Assembly (NCBI GenBank): GCA_037349315.1
Contig: JBAIAC010000008.1
Location: 123,440,001-123,504,000 of the forward strand
Length of the DNA: 64,000 bases
Reading direction: 5' to 3'
From: Chelydra serpentina
Taxonomy: Eukaryota > Chordata > Testudines > Chelydridae
The position numbers and the translations under genes were made by a program. The notes under the pieces were generated by a model. It ran no database searches. It saw only the letters and a list, made by a program, of their open reading frames with translations, and was not told the origin of the DNA. Positions 23,170-35,505 of this stretch are shown here, in pieces (position 1 is the first letter of the stretch; each line of letters opens with the position of its first letter).

Positions 23170-25100
23170 GAGTTGGCATGTTATGGGGGTAGTAATCTGC
23201 TCTCCTGGACAGGGCCAATAACAGATTATTCCCTGTTGGAGCAAGGTGGGAGCAGGGAAGGAATCTTTCCCTGGGCTCCTACACAGGGTAGAGCCTAAAG
23301 GTACAAGATAGCTCCAAGTTTCTAGATCTATTAAATAAGGAAAATTCACCAGATGTGATGAATCAGCACTGGGGTGTAGCCTTTTAGACTTTTCAACTGA
23401 ATTTGGGCTTAGTTATGAGTGAATCAGGTTCTGTTGAGAACATGGGCAGCTTCTGGGTTTAACTGAGATTTCTATTGAATTTTGGAACTGAAACAGGCCT
23501 ATGTTTCACAGCTCTGCTATATAGCACAATAGAAAGTAACACTTTACTACACAAGTAGGGCAACTGACTTCAGTGTTCGCTCCCAGAATATCCTTTTTCC
23601 AGGAATGGAGATGGCGCTGGAAAAAAATTGAGACTGTACAAAAGGATTAACAGAATATTCCTGCAAGGTGCAGTGTCACCATTTGCTGCTATAAAAAGAG
23701 TAAATATTGTTACATATTTATGTAACACATGGGCCAAGTGTGACTTTGTTCCATTCAGTGACTGGACCATGAAATGTTTGAGTGTGCTACTGCCTCTGAG
23801 ATAATTGATTGGGTCCTTTAACTGAAGCTATAGAAGGTCATGTTTATCAGTCCAGATGACCTGAGTTCATTCCCTGCTGGATGGGTCTGAGATGCTTTCA
23901 GTTCCTTATGTTGCTCACCCTAAACCCTACCTTCTCATGCTATCACTTAAAACCCACTTCTATAGGGATTTTCAGTTGGCCCAAGTCAGAGTGCTTACTC
24001 TGTTCTAATATGAACGTTTCTTGGCAGATTCCCCCTGTAAAAAGAAACCTAGATTTCTGCCTATGTGGTTCTTCAGAGAGGGAGGTATTAATTTGTAATT
24101 TAAAAAAATCCTCTTGCAAGTAACAGATAAAATTACCCATGCTCTGAAAATTAATTTCCTGTTTGGTAATGAAATAATTGAAAGAGTAAAGTTGCTACTG
24201 AGATTAAAAGCTTTTCTCTTGGTTCTCCCTCTGTAGTGAGCTCTGAACGAATACCTATTCAAAGCCATTTGTAGCACAGGGATAGGCAGATTTTTTTTTA
24301 ACCAGATATGTGAATTCATCATTTTGAAATGTTTTTGTAAAATAATCGATGATTGTGAAGAAACAGCTTGAAAGTTGTTGACTGTTGAATGATCACTCTA
24401 CCACAATCTTCATGGGCTCACAAGTGTGTATTTGCATCTTTGTACTCTGGGCTCTTAATTATTTGTTTTGTCATTGCCTGGATCACAGTCCACCATCTGT
24501 CTACTGACTTCTCCTGCATTCCCAAAGTGTAAAGAGGTGTTATTAATCAGAGTGGAAACACCGTGAATCTGCATCATTCTGTAGGAAACATAAATATGAG
24601 TACAACAAGGAATCAACGGACTTTAGGAAGAAGAGACATTTTGTTTCACAAAAGTCTCTTCAGTCCAAAAGCCTCATGCACTTAAGCCTAATTCCAGTTA
24701 GGATTGCTCTAGGTCTTTAGGACGACCTCTAATGCCTTCCATTTCTGAAAATGGCAGATCTCGCTCTGGAAGGCCCACCATGTGTGCTGGTTCTTCTGTC
24801 CCCTGCTGACAGATGATTAAGAACCTGGCTGTGCCTGTTGCTAAAGCCAGTTTACCATATCATCCTCTGTGGGAGACCATGGCCCTCAGCTCCTCAAGGC
24901 TGAGACCAAGGTATTGTAGTCTGCATTAAAATGAACAAAAGAGTCGACTAAAATGGAATGAACAGCATCTTAATAAGACAAGAGTGTAGTTGAAGCAGGA
25001 TGAGATGCAGTTGATATCTGCATGTACTTCAGCTTTTTTCTTTTAGTAAAGCATGCGTGATATATTTGTGGCCAATTGACTCTACTCATATCTCAATTAC
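23170..25100. other. Repeat-poor DNA, no gene recognised
   Basis: No exon or element end was identified. The part at 24120-24560 is complex AT-rich sequence without repeat phrases. 24690-24920 is GC-richer but has no long open frame with a recognisable domain. Confidence 0.3.
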
Positions 25101-25109
25101 GGTTTTTAG

Positions 25110-25225
25110 TCACCAAAATGGGGATGTTAGTTCCCTATCACACAGGAGTATTGTAAGAATAAATAGATTAAAGAGTGTGAGGTGCCTAGATGCTACGGTA
25201 ATGGGGGGAAGGGCAGGGGCATGCA
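25110..25225 (+). mobile_element. MIR-type CORE-SINE 3' fragment
   Basis: GTTAGTTCCCTATCACACAG, GTATTGTAAGAATAAATAG and GTGAGGTGCCTAGATGCTAC with CGGTAATGG follow the order of a turtle CORE-SINE 3' tail. The head is missing. Confidence 0.65.
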
Positions 25226-25229
25226 TATA

Positions 25230-26250
25230 AGTACCTTAGATAGTGCTCTCCTCTCTGAGGTGTTCATTTCTTCTTTAGCATCTAAGAGTTACTGTTTTTT
25301 TTACTGTCCATAAAATAAGCAACTTACTAGTTAAGGAAATATCAAGCCAGAGTCAGGCTTGGATTGTACAATTATTGCAGAAAAATTAAAATATTTAATA
25401 ATTTTTCATGCATTGCACCATGAAAGTCAGAAAGTGGAACTGAAGTAAATTTGAAGGACACAGATTATGCTCAGAAGACATGCTGAAAAAAGATGCTACA
25501 GCGAGGAATTTCATGAAATAAACAACGCAAGTAATAGGTCAACTTGCATGGTCAGGTAAGTATGTAATTTTAACTACCCTATCCTATACAATCAGACAGG
25601 GATACCTTTTCAGAGGTTAATCACATAGCTTTGCATTCCTTCAGTTATCGTAATAGTAAAGAAGATGCATCTTATTACTTATGTCCTAGTTCTGCAAGTT
25701 GCTTTGCACTTGTGGACTCATACTCCTGTAGATAGCCCTATTATTTATAGTCATTGAAGTTCCACATGGATACAGGTATTTCACAGAACATCCCATAGGG
25801 CCAAGACATTGTTTCCTTTGGACATTAAAAAACAGATATAGGGACCAGTATGTCCCCACTTAAGTAAACAGAATTTTTTCCATTGACTTCCATAGTAGGA
25901 GTAGGGCCATAGTTTGGGTATGTGCTAATATCAGAGATGGAATCCAAAGTGCTCATGAAATTTGAGTAACTCAGAATAGATACTACAGTGCTGAGTACCA
26001 TAGAAATGACTACAACAAAACAAAATAATTGCATATACAGAAAAAAAGGAATCTAAAACCTCTATATGCACGATTCTTTATTCTACGGAAGTATTGGTGT
26101 TGATTTTAAAAGGCACAAAGAATTAAATGCTTGTGCCTTTGAAAATCTACTCTGCTATCTGCTGGAAGGTGGAAGGTTAAACACACAGAGATCTTATTGA
26201 AGCTACAAAATGTGCATACTTCTGAGTGTTCTTGACAAATATTAAAATAA
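25230..26250. other. Unique AT-rich DNA, no gene recognised
   Basis: No exon, RNA gene or repeat terminus was recognised. Confidence 0.35.
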
Positions 26251-26255
26251 TATGA

Positions 26256-26325
26256 GCCAGGTCCTCAACTGGTGTAAATCTGTGGAGCTATACTGATTTA
26301 CAACAGCATAGGATCTGGTCTGGTC
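26256..26325. repeat. Palindromic MITE-like repeat (GTGTAAATC type)
   Basis: The left arm GAGCCAGGTCCTCAACTGG pairs with the reverse complement of the right arm, AGACCAGATCCTATGCTG, and GTGTAAATC pairs with GATTTACA. It is a compact fold-back repeat of the same type as 32920 and 52258. Confidence 0.6.
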
Positions 26326-26519
26326 TGTACAACACTTCCAAATGTGTTGAAAACAAATGTGAGAGAAAACACATCAAGAGTTTACTATTTCGCTGCATGT
26401 TTGGTTGTGATGGTTGTTTTGAATTTTTTAAATCAGTCCTAAAGATTGGATCAGATGTGCCTGCTGCTCACAACACAGTGAGGTTGAGTGGGTGAGGGCA
26501 GAATCTGTCCCTGAACTGT

Positions 26520-27230
26520 ATCTTCAATGGGAAATGACTGCCTAGGAAGGAGTACTGTAGAAAGGGATCTTAGGATCCTACTGGACCATAAGCTAAATAT
26601 GAGTCAACCGTGTAACACTGTTGCAAAAAAAGCAAACATCATTCTGGGATGTATTAGCAGGAGTGTTATAAGCAAGACACGAGAAGTAATTCTTCCGCTC
26701 TACTCCACGCTGATTAGGCCTTAACTGGAGCATCGTGTCCAGTTCTGGGCACCACATTTCAGGAAAGACGTGGACAAATTGGAGAGCATCCAGAGAAGAG
26801 CAACAAAAATGATTAAAGGTCTAAAAAACATGACCTATGAGGGAAGACTGAAAAAATTGGGTTTGTTTAGACTGGAAAAGAGAAGACTGAGAAGGGACAT
26901 GATAACAGTTTTCAAGTATGTAAAAGGTTGTTACAAGGAGGAGGAAGTAACATTGTGTTTCTTAACCTTTGAGGATAGGACAAGAAGCAATGGGCTTAAA
27001 TTACAGAATGGGAGGTTGAGGAAAAACTTCCTAACAGTCAGGATAGTTAAGCACTGGAATAAATTGCCTAGGGAGGTTATGGAATCTCTATCAATGGAGA
27101 TTTTTAAGAGCAGGTTAGACAAACACCTGTCAGGAATGGTCTAGATAATACTTAGTCCTGCCACAAATGCAGGGACTGGACTAGATTGCCTCTCATGGTC
27201 CCTTCCAGTTCTATGATTCTATTATTCTGT
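26520..27230 (+). pseudogene. CR1 ORF2 3' fragment (reverse transcriptase C-terminal region) plus 3' UTR
   Basis: The reading frame from about 26527 to 27144 matches the C-terminal part of the ORF2 at 40018-42861. Shared landmarks are [62 protein letters not shown] and KHWNKLPREV. The frame is interrupted once by TAA at 26722-26724 and then continues in the same frame to the natural stop after 27141. The 3' UTR ends in CTATGATTCTATTATTCTG near 27228. The endonuclease and catalytic FADD parts are absent, as in typical 5'-truncated CR1 copies. It is a different, older subfamily from the 40-kb copy: the encoded residues differ at many positions and it has KGCYKE where the other has KGGFKE. Confidence 0.85.
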
Positions 27231-27234
27231 TCCA

Positions 27235-29430
27235 AGGCTTTTGATATATGGGAAGAAAGAAATCATATGTTGTGGTCAGAGGCTATGGATGTAAATCTGG
27301 CAAATTCCATAATGCACATTCTTTATGCATAATAGGGATGGACTGTACTACACAGATGTCTCATTCTCATACCACTGGATATATGATTCCACCATTGGAA
27401 AAAAAGAGTCTTTTGAGTTTAATGTAAACTTGCCAGCAGAAGATTAATATATGGATTTTTTTTTTAGAGATGAGATTTGTGCTGACAATGGGGACAGTGG
27501 TAATGCAAACTATCCTTTTACTTGGGATAACACAGTTTGTATTCACTCCATGTCCTTTCAAATTGTTTCTCTATTTCCCCCCCAAAATGTTACTCCAGCA
27601 TTTCCACCCTTCTTAAAGTGGCTTCTGCAGAAATAGCTTAGATGCATAGTCAGAGTGACATGTTTTGGTGGCTGGGCAAAGCACCTTCCCATTAATTTGT
27701 GTAGCACAGTCCTTTTTATAAATACCTCCAGGTTCCCTTCCTGTCTGTAGAGGAGAGAAAACAAATTGAGAAAAAAATGTATAAAGCCTTTTAAAAATAT
27801 AGGAAACCATAGTGCGTGTCTGTTGTTTAGCCTCCGTGCAAGAAGTGAAGCTGGCTGATTCTACAGGCTGCAAAATAGTCATTACAGTGGAGAAATCAGT
27901 CTACTGTAAAATGTTTTAAATTCTCTTCTTCCAGTCACTCTCACCAGAGTAGAGGCCATGCATTTTGACCTTGGAAGATGTTTCCCTTATCTGTTGCTGC
28001 CCACCACTTCCTTTTGTTCCTACAGGTGACATGAGATGCATTAAGTAGGCTTGTGTATTCCATGTACAGCATGCTTTGTTCTTTTCTAGTAGGTTTTCAT
28101 TTGCTTTAGGGAAAACTCTGAAGAAGAGTGCATTTATGTAATCTCATGGCCAAAAAGTAATTAAAAATGGATTGGAAGAACCCATCACCATTAACGTAAT
28201 TCATTATGCCTTCTTTCTCCATTATTACTTTATGCACAGATACTTGGGAAAGATGGGCTTATGTAGCTTCAGGGGCTGGACTATTCAGCAATCTATTTAC
28301 TTACTGTGCATCTGTGTTGGTTCCTTGTCCACTGCTTCAAAGCACAAAGCTGTGCTTGTACATAGTCAGAGGAGAGCTTTGCCCTTTCAAGAACACTTGG
28401 TAGCAGCTCTTCCCAGATGTAACGGACCAATCTCAGTTCAGTTCGGAGTAAGCAAAATCACTAGTACTTTACAGAAAATAAAAATGTAACTATTCACCCA
28501 AGGATATGGAGAGGATAGAATGTCCCTTCAAGTTGACCCTACCCATAAATTACAAAGTATTGCAGCTTTTACTTGGCCATAATATGGCTGAAATCCTGAA
28601 TCTCCAACAGCCTATCAAAGGTGTATCATCTCCAACCTTTAGAGAATATCAGAATGTTCTCAGTCATCTTCAGTCAGTTGTTGATGTGAACTTGTCATAA
28701 GTAACAACAAACCACATATGATTACAACCCTTTTGTCTGAAGCTAGTCAATACAAAAGTAATTTCCTTCTATTTTCACATAAACATCAATTGACATTAGA
28801 TTACCAAGTAGAGCTGAGTGAATAATTTATAATGAATAATTAGTCTAATTTTGCCTGCTTCCGTTAATGAGCAGATCATGGAATTCTCAGGTTTGATGTC
28901 TGAAATGATTTATGAACGCCATCAAAACGTGTAATTCATTCTGAATAGCTGAACTTTGAAACAGATACTGTGCTGGTGAGTTATATAAGTCACATGGCAT
29001 TGTTTGTGTTTCCTAATTAGTTTATTTACACAGTCAGACAAAACAGTGTGAATTTTGATTGTTAGAACTGAAATGAGTATATAATGTGAAATATATTTCT
29101 GGCAATCAGTTGCACATTTGAGCTTAAAATCTGCTTTTTGTGAATATTCATGCTAATAAAGCTAAACACTCAAATCATTTGAAGAGTGAATATGAAAGGG
29201 TTGTGACCACTGTCATATTTGTTTTCAAATTCAATTTTGTTTTCAAATTCAAATGGCTATTTGCCAAATTTTTTCTATTCTCTCAGGTTTAAAAATAATC
29301 CCTTTCCTAGTATTCATTTTCATCTCTGTGCAATTCAAAGGGGTTCTGCCATTGATCACCTGTTCAAACATATATTTTACCCTATGTCTATATCTGATCA
29401 AACCAAGGGGAAGAATCACCCCGACCTCCC
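27235..29430. other. Repeat-poor DNA, no gene recognised
   Basis: Short open frames on both strands lack domains. The part at about 28980-29200 is complex AT-rich sequence without repeat phrases and could be conserved non-coding DNA. Confidence 0.3.
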
Positions 29431-29439
29431 CTCAGTTCC

Positions 29440-30525
29440 TTCTCACCACCTGTGGTCAGTAGTCGGAGATCATGTGAGCTTGTTACATGCTTCCCTTTTC
29501 CCTTTAGATTATCTTCTTGTAACTAGTTAGTTAGGGTAGTCACAATAGTTAGTGGTACTTGTTTTGGGGATTTATTTTATACTCAGTCTTACTTTGTTTT
29601 CTTTGAGCTGTGGCTTGGTACTGGGGCATGCCAAAGTCCCTGGGCTTCAAGCACTGTTGTGGCTCTAATAAATCAATATAAGTAAGTGATTCCCACTCCA
29701 GCTGCTTACAGTGTTTAGGAGAAGAGTACAATAGAAGGCCCCATTTGTAGAGGGTTTAAAATGCAAACAAAGAAGTTGAGAGGTTTGTCTTCCCCCCACA
29801 ATTCTGACTGATGTAGCATACCGTCCCCGTTCATTACCCAGCCATTTGGCACACAGGGATTCTTCCTTCCTGGAGCAAACCACCAGACTTAGCAGCTTCC
29901 CTGCAATGACAGAAACTGGAGAGAAGACATAATTCTCCGTTCCAGGTACCCCATAAGTACCAGAAAGTCTAGTACCTTGACTTCTTCTAGCCAGAAGGAG
30001 TCCTCCTTTTAGAGGGCTAAATCACCATCAGACTCTCACAGGAGGAAGATGGTACTGAGGGTAGAGCAACCACAGTGAGGCACTCCCTGGTACTGCATTC
30101 TAGCATTGTTGAATCGTTGATGCTGGCACCTCATGTGGTACTGTTAAGACCGATGTCTGTTGTTTGGACTTGTGATAACATCAGCTTCTCCTACATTGAA
30201 ATGTGGCTTTATCACTCCATTGCATAGGCTGGGATCTCCCTCAGTACCCACATGCACAGCACCATCAACCACTGACTTAGTATTGGTACCATTCTGTTTG
30301 GTACTTCGGGGCCCCAGATCAGACCACATAGTATCTTCTGCAGGAAAACCCCAGATGCTTCTGCTGGTACCATCTACTGTTTGCTGGTCCTGATGCTGCT
30401 AACCATCTTCTCCATCTGGTACTGCATTGCCTTGGCATTCCAATGCTGATTCATCATAGCTCCTTGCCACTCAGTGTGTACATCAAGTACCAGTACCATG
30501 ACCCTTACAGCAGCAGATCCAGAGA
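29440..30525 (+). pseudogene. Probable DIRS-type retrotransposon gag remnant
   Basis: From about 29640 to 29725 one frame reads GFKHCCGS, a stop, then VSDSHSSCLQCLGEE. This resembles the cysteine-rich HSSCLxCLG segment of DIRS-type gag proteins in turtles. Upstream and downstream frames are broken by many stops. Downstream, 29945-30500 is unusually rich in GGTACT/GGTACC words, at least ten of them, which fits a decayed low-complexity coding region with recurring Gly-Thr or Val-Pro codons. No tyrosine recombinase or reverse transcriptase follows. A tortoise SINE adjoins at 30533. The assignment rests on one short motif. Confidence 0.45.
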
Positions 30526-30532
30526 GAGACTG

Positions 30533-30725
30533 CCATGATTTGGTTTGAGCGCTGGCCTGCTAAACCCAGGGTTGTGAGTTCAATCCTTGGGGGGGCCATT
30601 TAGGGATCTGGGGCAAAAATCTGTCAGGGACAGTACTTGGTCCTGCTAGTGAAGGCAGGGGACTGGGCTCGATGACCTTTCAAGGTCCTTCCAGTTCTAT
30701 GAGATACGTATATCGCCATATACTT
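30533..30725 (+). mobile_element. Tortoise tRNA-derived Pol III SINE
   Basis: The tRNA-related head holds an A-box region, TGGTTTGAGCGCTGGCC, and a B-box, GTTGTGAGTTCAATCC. It is followed by GGGGGCCATTTAGGGATCTG, the central CAGTACTTGGTCCTGCTAG, and a tail TTTCAAGGTCCTTCCAGTTC ending near GATACGTATATCGCCATAT. The 3' part resembles the CR1 3' UTR, in line with the known sharing of tails between turtle CR1 and this SINE family. The 5' 20 bases are diverged. Confidence 0.85.
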
Positions 30726-30899
30726 TAAATCCCCTGCTGATGCCCAGGCAGCATGGAGGAGGAAGCCTCTTGATTTGAATGAACAGTGGACAAAAGCTGC
30801 AACTAGGGGCAAGGAAAAGGAGTATATTTTGACAAGGAGTCTGGTGAGACTGGGACTGAAGTGTGAGAAACAAACCTTTGTCTGGGAGTGTGAGGCAAA

Positions 30900-30990
30900 C
30901 AGACCCAGATCTGCAAAAGGTATTTAGTCACCTGATTCCAATTGATGGGAGCTAAGTGCATAAATACCTTCAAGGACTTGGGCCCTAGTG
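30900..30990. repeat. Palindromic MITE-like repeat (AGATCTG-TATTTAG type)
   Basis: The left arm CCAGATCTGCAAAAGGTATT pairs with the inverted right arm, which in reverse complement reads GGGCCCAAGTCCTTGAAGGT then ATTTATGCAC. The centre is CCAATTGATGGGAGC. Confidence 0.5.
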
Positions 30991-30999
30991 CTTTGCTAG

Positions 31000-31688
31000 A
31001 TAGTGCTTAGGACCTTTAAAGCAAATATTTATAAGAGGCAATACTGCACCATACATATCCAAAAGCCTGCAAACTAAATTATTCATTAATTTATACACCT
31101 GTTGTCCATGTGGTATCTCGAAGGCATCCTAGGACTTCAGATGTTACAATACACAGTCTTCTAAATGAATCTCATCATGGAGACTAAAGTTTGAAAAGAA
31201 ACTACTCTGCATTTTAATTGTTTTGCTATCTTTATAGAGTTTCTAAACCCACAGCTGGCCCCAGGTAGCTAATGCTTTCTGATTCATTATTCCAGATAGT
31301 GTTGCCAGAATCAGAAATTGCTGAATTTGATGAACAATTGAATTCCGCATGTAATTTATATTTAATTCCTAGAAACTTCTTTTATTTCCTTCAAGGGGAG
31401 AAGAAAAGGCTGAATTTTTATCAGCACACCGAAGAGATGAACAATAAATCCATGCTATAATGGGTTTGTTATTAAGGTTCCAGTCAATAAAAGTTCTACT
31501 TGAATAAGAGATACTGGACTAAGCCCTAAATGAACAAACCGTATCAATAATTTGGCCCAGGTTACAATGTTAAGATTCTGAAACCCTCACCATGCAAAAT
31601 TAGGGTAATTTGTATCAGTGGGTTTTGTTCAGCATTATCTAATGGATATAACTATCACCACAATATTAGGCTAAGAAAAAAAATGAAA
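31000..31688. other. Unique AT-rich DNA, no gene recognised
   Basis: The 62-codon frame at 31272-31460 is open but has no recognisable domain and no clear splice context. Confidence 0.35.
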
Positions 31689-31692
31689 CTAA

Positions 31693-31990
31693 GGCCAGGT
31701 CTACACTAGGGGCGGGGGTCGATGTAAGATACGAACGCAACTTCAGCTATGTGAATAACGTAGCTGAAGTCGACGTACCTCTCTCGACTTACCGCACCAT
31801 GAGGACGCTACAATGTCAGCTGCCACCGCTCCCCCGTCAACTCCACTTCCGCCTCTCGCCGGGGTGGATTACCAGAGTTGACAGCAGAGCGATCGGGGAT
31901 TGATTTATCACGTCTACACTAGACACGAAAAATCAATCCCCGAAAGATTGATTGCTACCCGCCGAATCGGCGGGTAGTGTAGACCAGCCC
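31693..31990. mobile_element. PIF/Harbinger-like hairpin MITE, copy 1 (298 bp)
   Basis: TIRs are GGCCAGGTCTACACTA and, in reverse complement, GGGCTGGTCTACACTA. The flanks are TAA (31690-31692) and TTA (31991-31993), a TWA-type TSD with one mismatch. The interior folds strongly: ACTTCAGCTATG pairs with CGTAGCTGAAGT, and GGGGATTGATTT pairs with AAATCAATCCCC. The same ACTTCAGCTA-type hairpin recurs in the element at 62970. It is non-coding. Confidence 0.75.
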
Positions 31991-32086
31991 TTAGAGACAG
32001 ATTCTAGGTCAGATATGGCCACCAGATGCAGCTGCTTTGAACTACTCCAATTTACCTCTCAACCTGGGAATTCCCTTTGCCTACAG

Positions 32087-32254
32087 CAGCGGTAGAAATT
32101 CCAATAGAAATTCAATGCTAGCCACACTGCTAGCCACACTTGTGGTTTTGAATTTTTCTTATTAGCCACATTATAAAAAAGCCACATGCATTAGCCACAA
32201 TTCAATAGCTTATTAGCCACATGTGGCTAGTGGCGAACGTATTGGACACCGCTG
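32087..32254. mobile_element. Small hAT MITE with perfect TSD (168 bp)
   Basis: The left end is CAGCGGTAGAAATTCCAATA and the right end in reverse complement is CAGCGGTGTCCAATACG. GCCTACAG at 32079-32086 and 32255-32262 is a perfect 8-bp TSD. The interior repeats TAGCCACA about seven times at irregular spacing. It is non-coding. Confidence 0.85.
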
Positions 32255-32262
32255 GCCTACAG

Positions 32263-32905
32263 GAAAAGAATATTCCCAGTCGATGTAGAACACACTATGC
32301 CAACTTCCTCCAGATGCTCAGCATAAGAGCACTGGTAGGTTCTCTGGCCATGCCCTCTTTGCCTGTGCACTCTGGCAATCACACCCAGACTCTTCTAGAA
32401 ACACACCCAGACTCTTCTAATTTGTACCGTGGGCTGGTGTCTATCTGACCCCAGAAACCAGGAGCTGCAAAGGTGGTATACAGACTCTTTGAATCCTTCC
32501 CAGTCCCCTGATGTGCAAATTGCAGCACAGATGAGATACACAATTGGGGCCTTATTTAAATAGGCATTGGCTAGCAGCAAGACAGATGAGCTCTAGCAGA
32601 GATTAAAAAAAGTTCTGCTATTCTCTCATTTTCAAACAGTTTTTCCTTCATTAATTTTTATGGGGAAAAGATTTTTTTCCACAAGATATTGCCATTTTCC
32701 CCAGCAAACTTATTTGTTTCATTATTATAAAATAGACTAAAAAGTCATTCAATGTGGAACAAACTTCAGATTTTTACATGCTTGTCCCAGGCTAAAATTT
32801 TGATCTAAAAAATGCAAGCATTATTCACTTGCAAATATTTCCTTTCCATTTTGTGGAGAGATAGAAGAAGAAACAGACAAACAAAATCAAAATACTTTTA
32901 CTAAA
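32263..32905. other. Unique DNA, no gene recognised
   Basis: No exon or element end was recognised. A short direct repeat of ACACCCAGACTCTTCTA occurs at about 32380-32418. Confidence 0.35.
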
Positions 32906-32917
32906 AAGCACAGAGCC

Positions 32918-33003
32918 AAATCTTCAGCTAAAGTAAATGGTTGTAGTCTCATTGAAGTCAATGTTGCTACATCTATTTACATAAACTGAGGATCTGGCCC
33001 TAT
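32918..33003. repeat. Palindromic MITE-like repeat (GATCTGGCCC type)
   Basis: The left arm GAGCCAAATCTTCAGCT pairs with the reverse complement of the right arm, GGGCCAGATCCTCAGTTT. An inner pair GTAAATGG/CTATTTAC surrounds the centre TCATTGAAGTCAATG. Confidence 0.6.
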
Positions 33004-33755
33004 AATATTTCATGTATTCATCGGGCTTATTTTTTTGCCTCTTTCCTGCTTAGTGCATGATATAATTTCTTTGCCATTTTAACATCTCTAAAAGCCACGT
33101 TTGGTCCAGTTCCTACCTTCAGACTTGGTTTGTCATCAGTACCTTATTTCATAATGTGGTTCTTGGAATGTAATTTCATGAAATTAGTTGAGGCTGCACT
33201 TTCTTCTAATCAAACTTATAAAATGATGTTAGAGCTCTATTTGGCCGTCCTTATATGGTCATGATTCTGGACATGATTTTGTCTCATGTTAACAGAAGTT
33301 TTGCATGTATAAGGGTTGCAGCATTGAGAAATGAGTAAAAAAGGCAGTTTGTGATGAAATCCCCTGAACTGGAATAGTGTTTCACTGGATTGCATTTAGC
33401 TGAGCCAAGGGAAGCAGTTTTGGGGTATTTATGGAAACAGAACATTTTTTACAGAGTCCTTCATGATCAAGAAAAATGTGAATGGCATTTCTGTTTGAGG
33501 CATATAGGGGATACTGCAAGTTGGCTCTGGGAGCAATGGCTTTATCCATGCATACAAATTGCTACCTATATCCCTAATTAAGGGGTAGAATGGGGATGGC
33601 TACTTGACTTCCAATTTCTGTTGTGTTAGTAAAATGTTAAATATAAAGCAAAATGATAGCAAGCCCCTCTTGGAAGTAATTCTGTAACATTTAATGCATG
33701 CCATTCGAGTGGCTGATAAAGCTATATAAGACTGTCCGTTTGTGTGTTTTGCTGA
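33004..33755. other. Unique DNA, no gene recognised
   Basis: No exon, RNA gene or element end was recognised. Confidence 0.35.
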
Positions 33756-33757
33756 AT

Positions 33758-33852
33758 CCGGTGGGCCTGATTCTGATTTCACACCATTGTAAATCAGGTG
33801 TCACTCCATAAAAGACAATGATGTTACACCATTGTAAAACCGGTGTCAGTGA
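33758..33852. repeat. MITE-like repeat with two CACCATTGTAAA modules
   Basis: TTTCACACCATTGTAAATCA and TTACACCATTGTAAAACC are two direct modules separated by an ACTCCATAAAAGACAATGAT centre. It resembles the 52258 repeat in wording. Confidence 0.5.
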
Positions 33853-33854
33853 AG

Positions 33855-35335
33855 AGCCAACCTGTGTTTCACATGCAATTGCTACCAAGCCCTGTACTTG
33901 AAAGAAGTTCAGAGAATAAGTAATCTAAGACCCACTGTGAATTTTCAGATCCTATTACCCTTCTGACAACAGTTTAGGTATTAGCTTTGAAAGTTTTCCT
34001 TGGGGAAATGTTTTTGAAGCTAATCAGTCAGGTGCCAGGAAAATTTCAAAGCTGAACAAATGGCAAACAGATAAAACTTGCTAATTAGGGCCAATTGTTT
34101 TTGCTAACCAAAACTTTGTAGATTGTAACTTTTATTATTTGTGACATCCACTGCTTTGATCTCTCTTTGCTCCTCAACAAACGGAGGGGTTTTTTTTTGT
34201 TTTTTTTTAAATAGTGGTGAACTGAAATATTTTTAAAATAAACACTAAATCCTGTATAAGATCACTAATCAGCAACAGAATGTGCGTGGACTAAAACCAA
34301 ATAAATACAGCTAAATTGTTTAAAATTTCCTTCTTTTACCAGCCAAGACCAGAGTTAAGGATTCTCTTCTGCTAGAGAGGTGCCAAAAACTAGAAGGCCT
34401 CATCGTCAGCATATCTCTAGTGAAGTCACTTTATACCCGCTAAGAATCTGATCCCCAATCCATACATCTTTGAATTTTGGTTTTGGGATTCAGGTCCCTA
34501 GTTCAAAAGCCAGCCCAGTGGGTTTGATCTGAGTTCAGGTCCCAATACTTCATATAGCTGTCGTCTCACAAGCACAATCCATTCCCGCACTATGGTAGCC
34601 CAAGATGGTGGAATTTCATAAGAATTAAGCACAGGCCAAACCTTAGCTCTGATTAGGCCTCTAACCCAAATCTCATTTTAACCCTAATCTGGATCCATAT
34701 CCAAAACCCTTCTCCTACTCTCATCACTAATATCTCCTGCTGACTTTGCAAACACCTAAAGCAGTCCAAGGTGTGCAGATTCCTGCTATTTTAGGTGTTT
34801 GATGTGTTACAGAGAAACATAGGAATTGAACTCTATTTTGGCAGGTAAAAAGGCTTTTTATCTCAGGTCAGGACATACTTAGGGCAATCCAAAGAGGGAT
34901 AGCTTGCAGAGGAATTTGTAAAGCTTTTAAGGTGACAACTGAGTGCTTTGTGTGGCCCTGTGTAATTAATGTAAGTGTACTTCAATGTTATTTGATCCCA
35001 TCTGGCTAGTGGAGTGATATGAACTGTGCATTCGATTTTGAACATTCTCTCTGCCTGGCTTAATGGATGTACTCTGCTCTTATTCAAAGTTTGCTCTGTT
35101 CCACATCCAACTTGGAACAAACTATGATCTGTGAAATATATTTGCAGGACTGACCTGCTGTCAGTGCCACCCTTCTACCAAGAGCACCTGCTGCCCATAT
35201 TCTTAGAGTTGTTTCTGTGTTGTATCATAGTCTCCTTTAATACCTGCGGTGTTTGTGGTTTGAGAGTTGGACAATGCTGGACAGTGACACCCAGCGCAGT
35301 ACTACAGAAGGCATCTTCTCTTGGACTGGTACTGG
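33855..35335. other. Repeat-poor DNA, no gene recognised
   Basis: 33950-34130 is complex sequence with GATA, homeodomain-like (GCTAATTAGG) and CAATTG words, free of repeat phrases, and is a weak candidate for conserved non-coding DNA. Poly-T tracts lie near 34192-34208. Confidence 0.25.
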
Positions 35336-35339
35336 TGTG

Positions 35340-35505
35340 ATGGCCTCCCTCTTGACTGACACATCTGGAATTGAATCAGGGCCCTCCAGAGCTAAAAGCA
35401 TAAGATGCTACAGGTTAAGCTAAAACTCTCTAGTTGGGAGTTTTAACAACTCCTATCGTCTGTGGATTGGCACAGAGAGGAACCTGTAACACACTCACCA
35501 GTGGA
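35340..35505 (-). mobile_element. Decayed copy of the tRNA-like TGTAAC repeat
   Basis: GGAATTGAATCAGGGCCCTC, AGAGCTAAAAGCATAAGATG and AACCTGTAACACAC reproduce, in diverged form, landmarks of the units at 22716-23167. On the minus strand the B-box-like CTGATTCAATTCC is recognisable. Confidence 0.45.

Noticed and set aside
24690..24930. GC-richer block as an exon or regulatory island
   Set aside because: No long open frame, splice pattern or CpG density supports either reading.
31272..31460. 62-codon frame as a small protein or exon
   Set aside because: It lies in AT-rich sequence with no recognisable motif and cannot be separated from chance.
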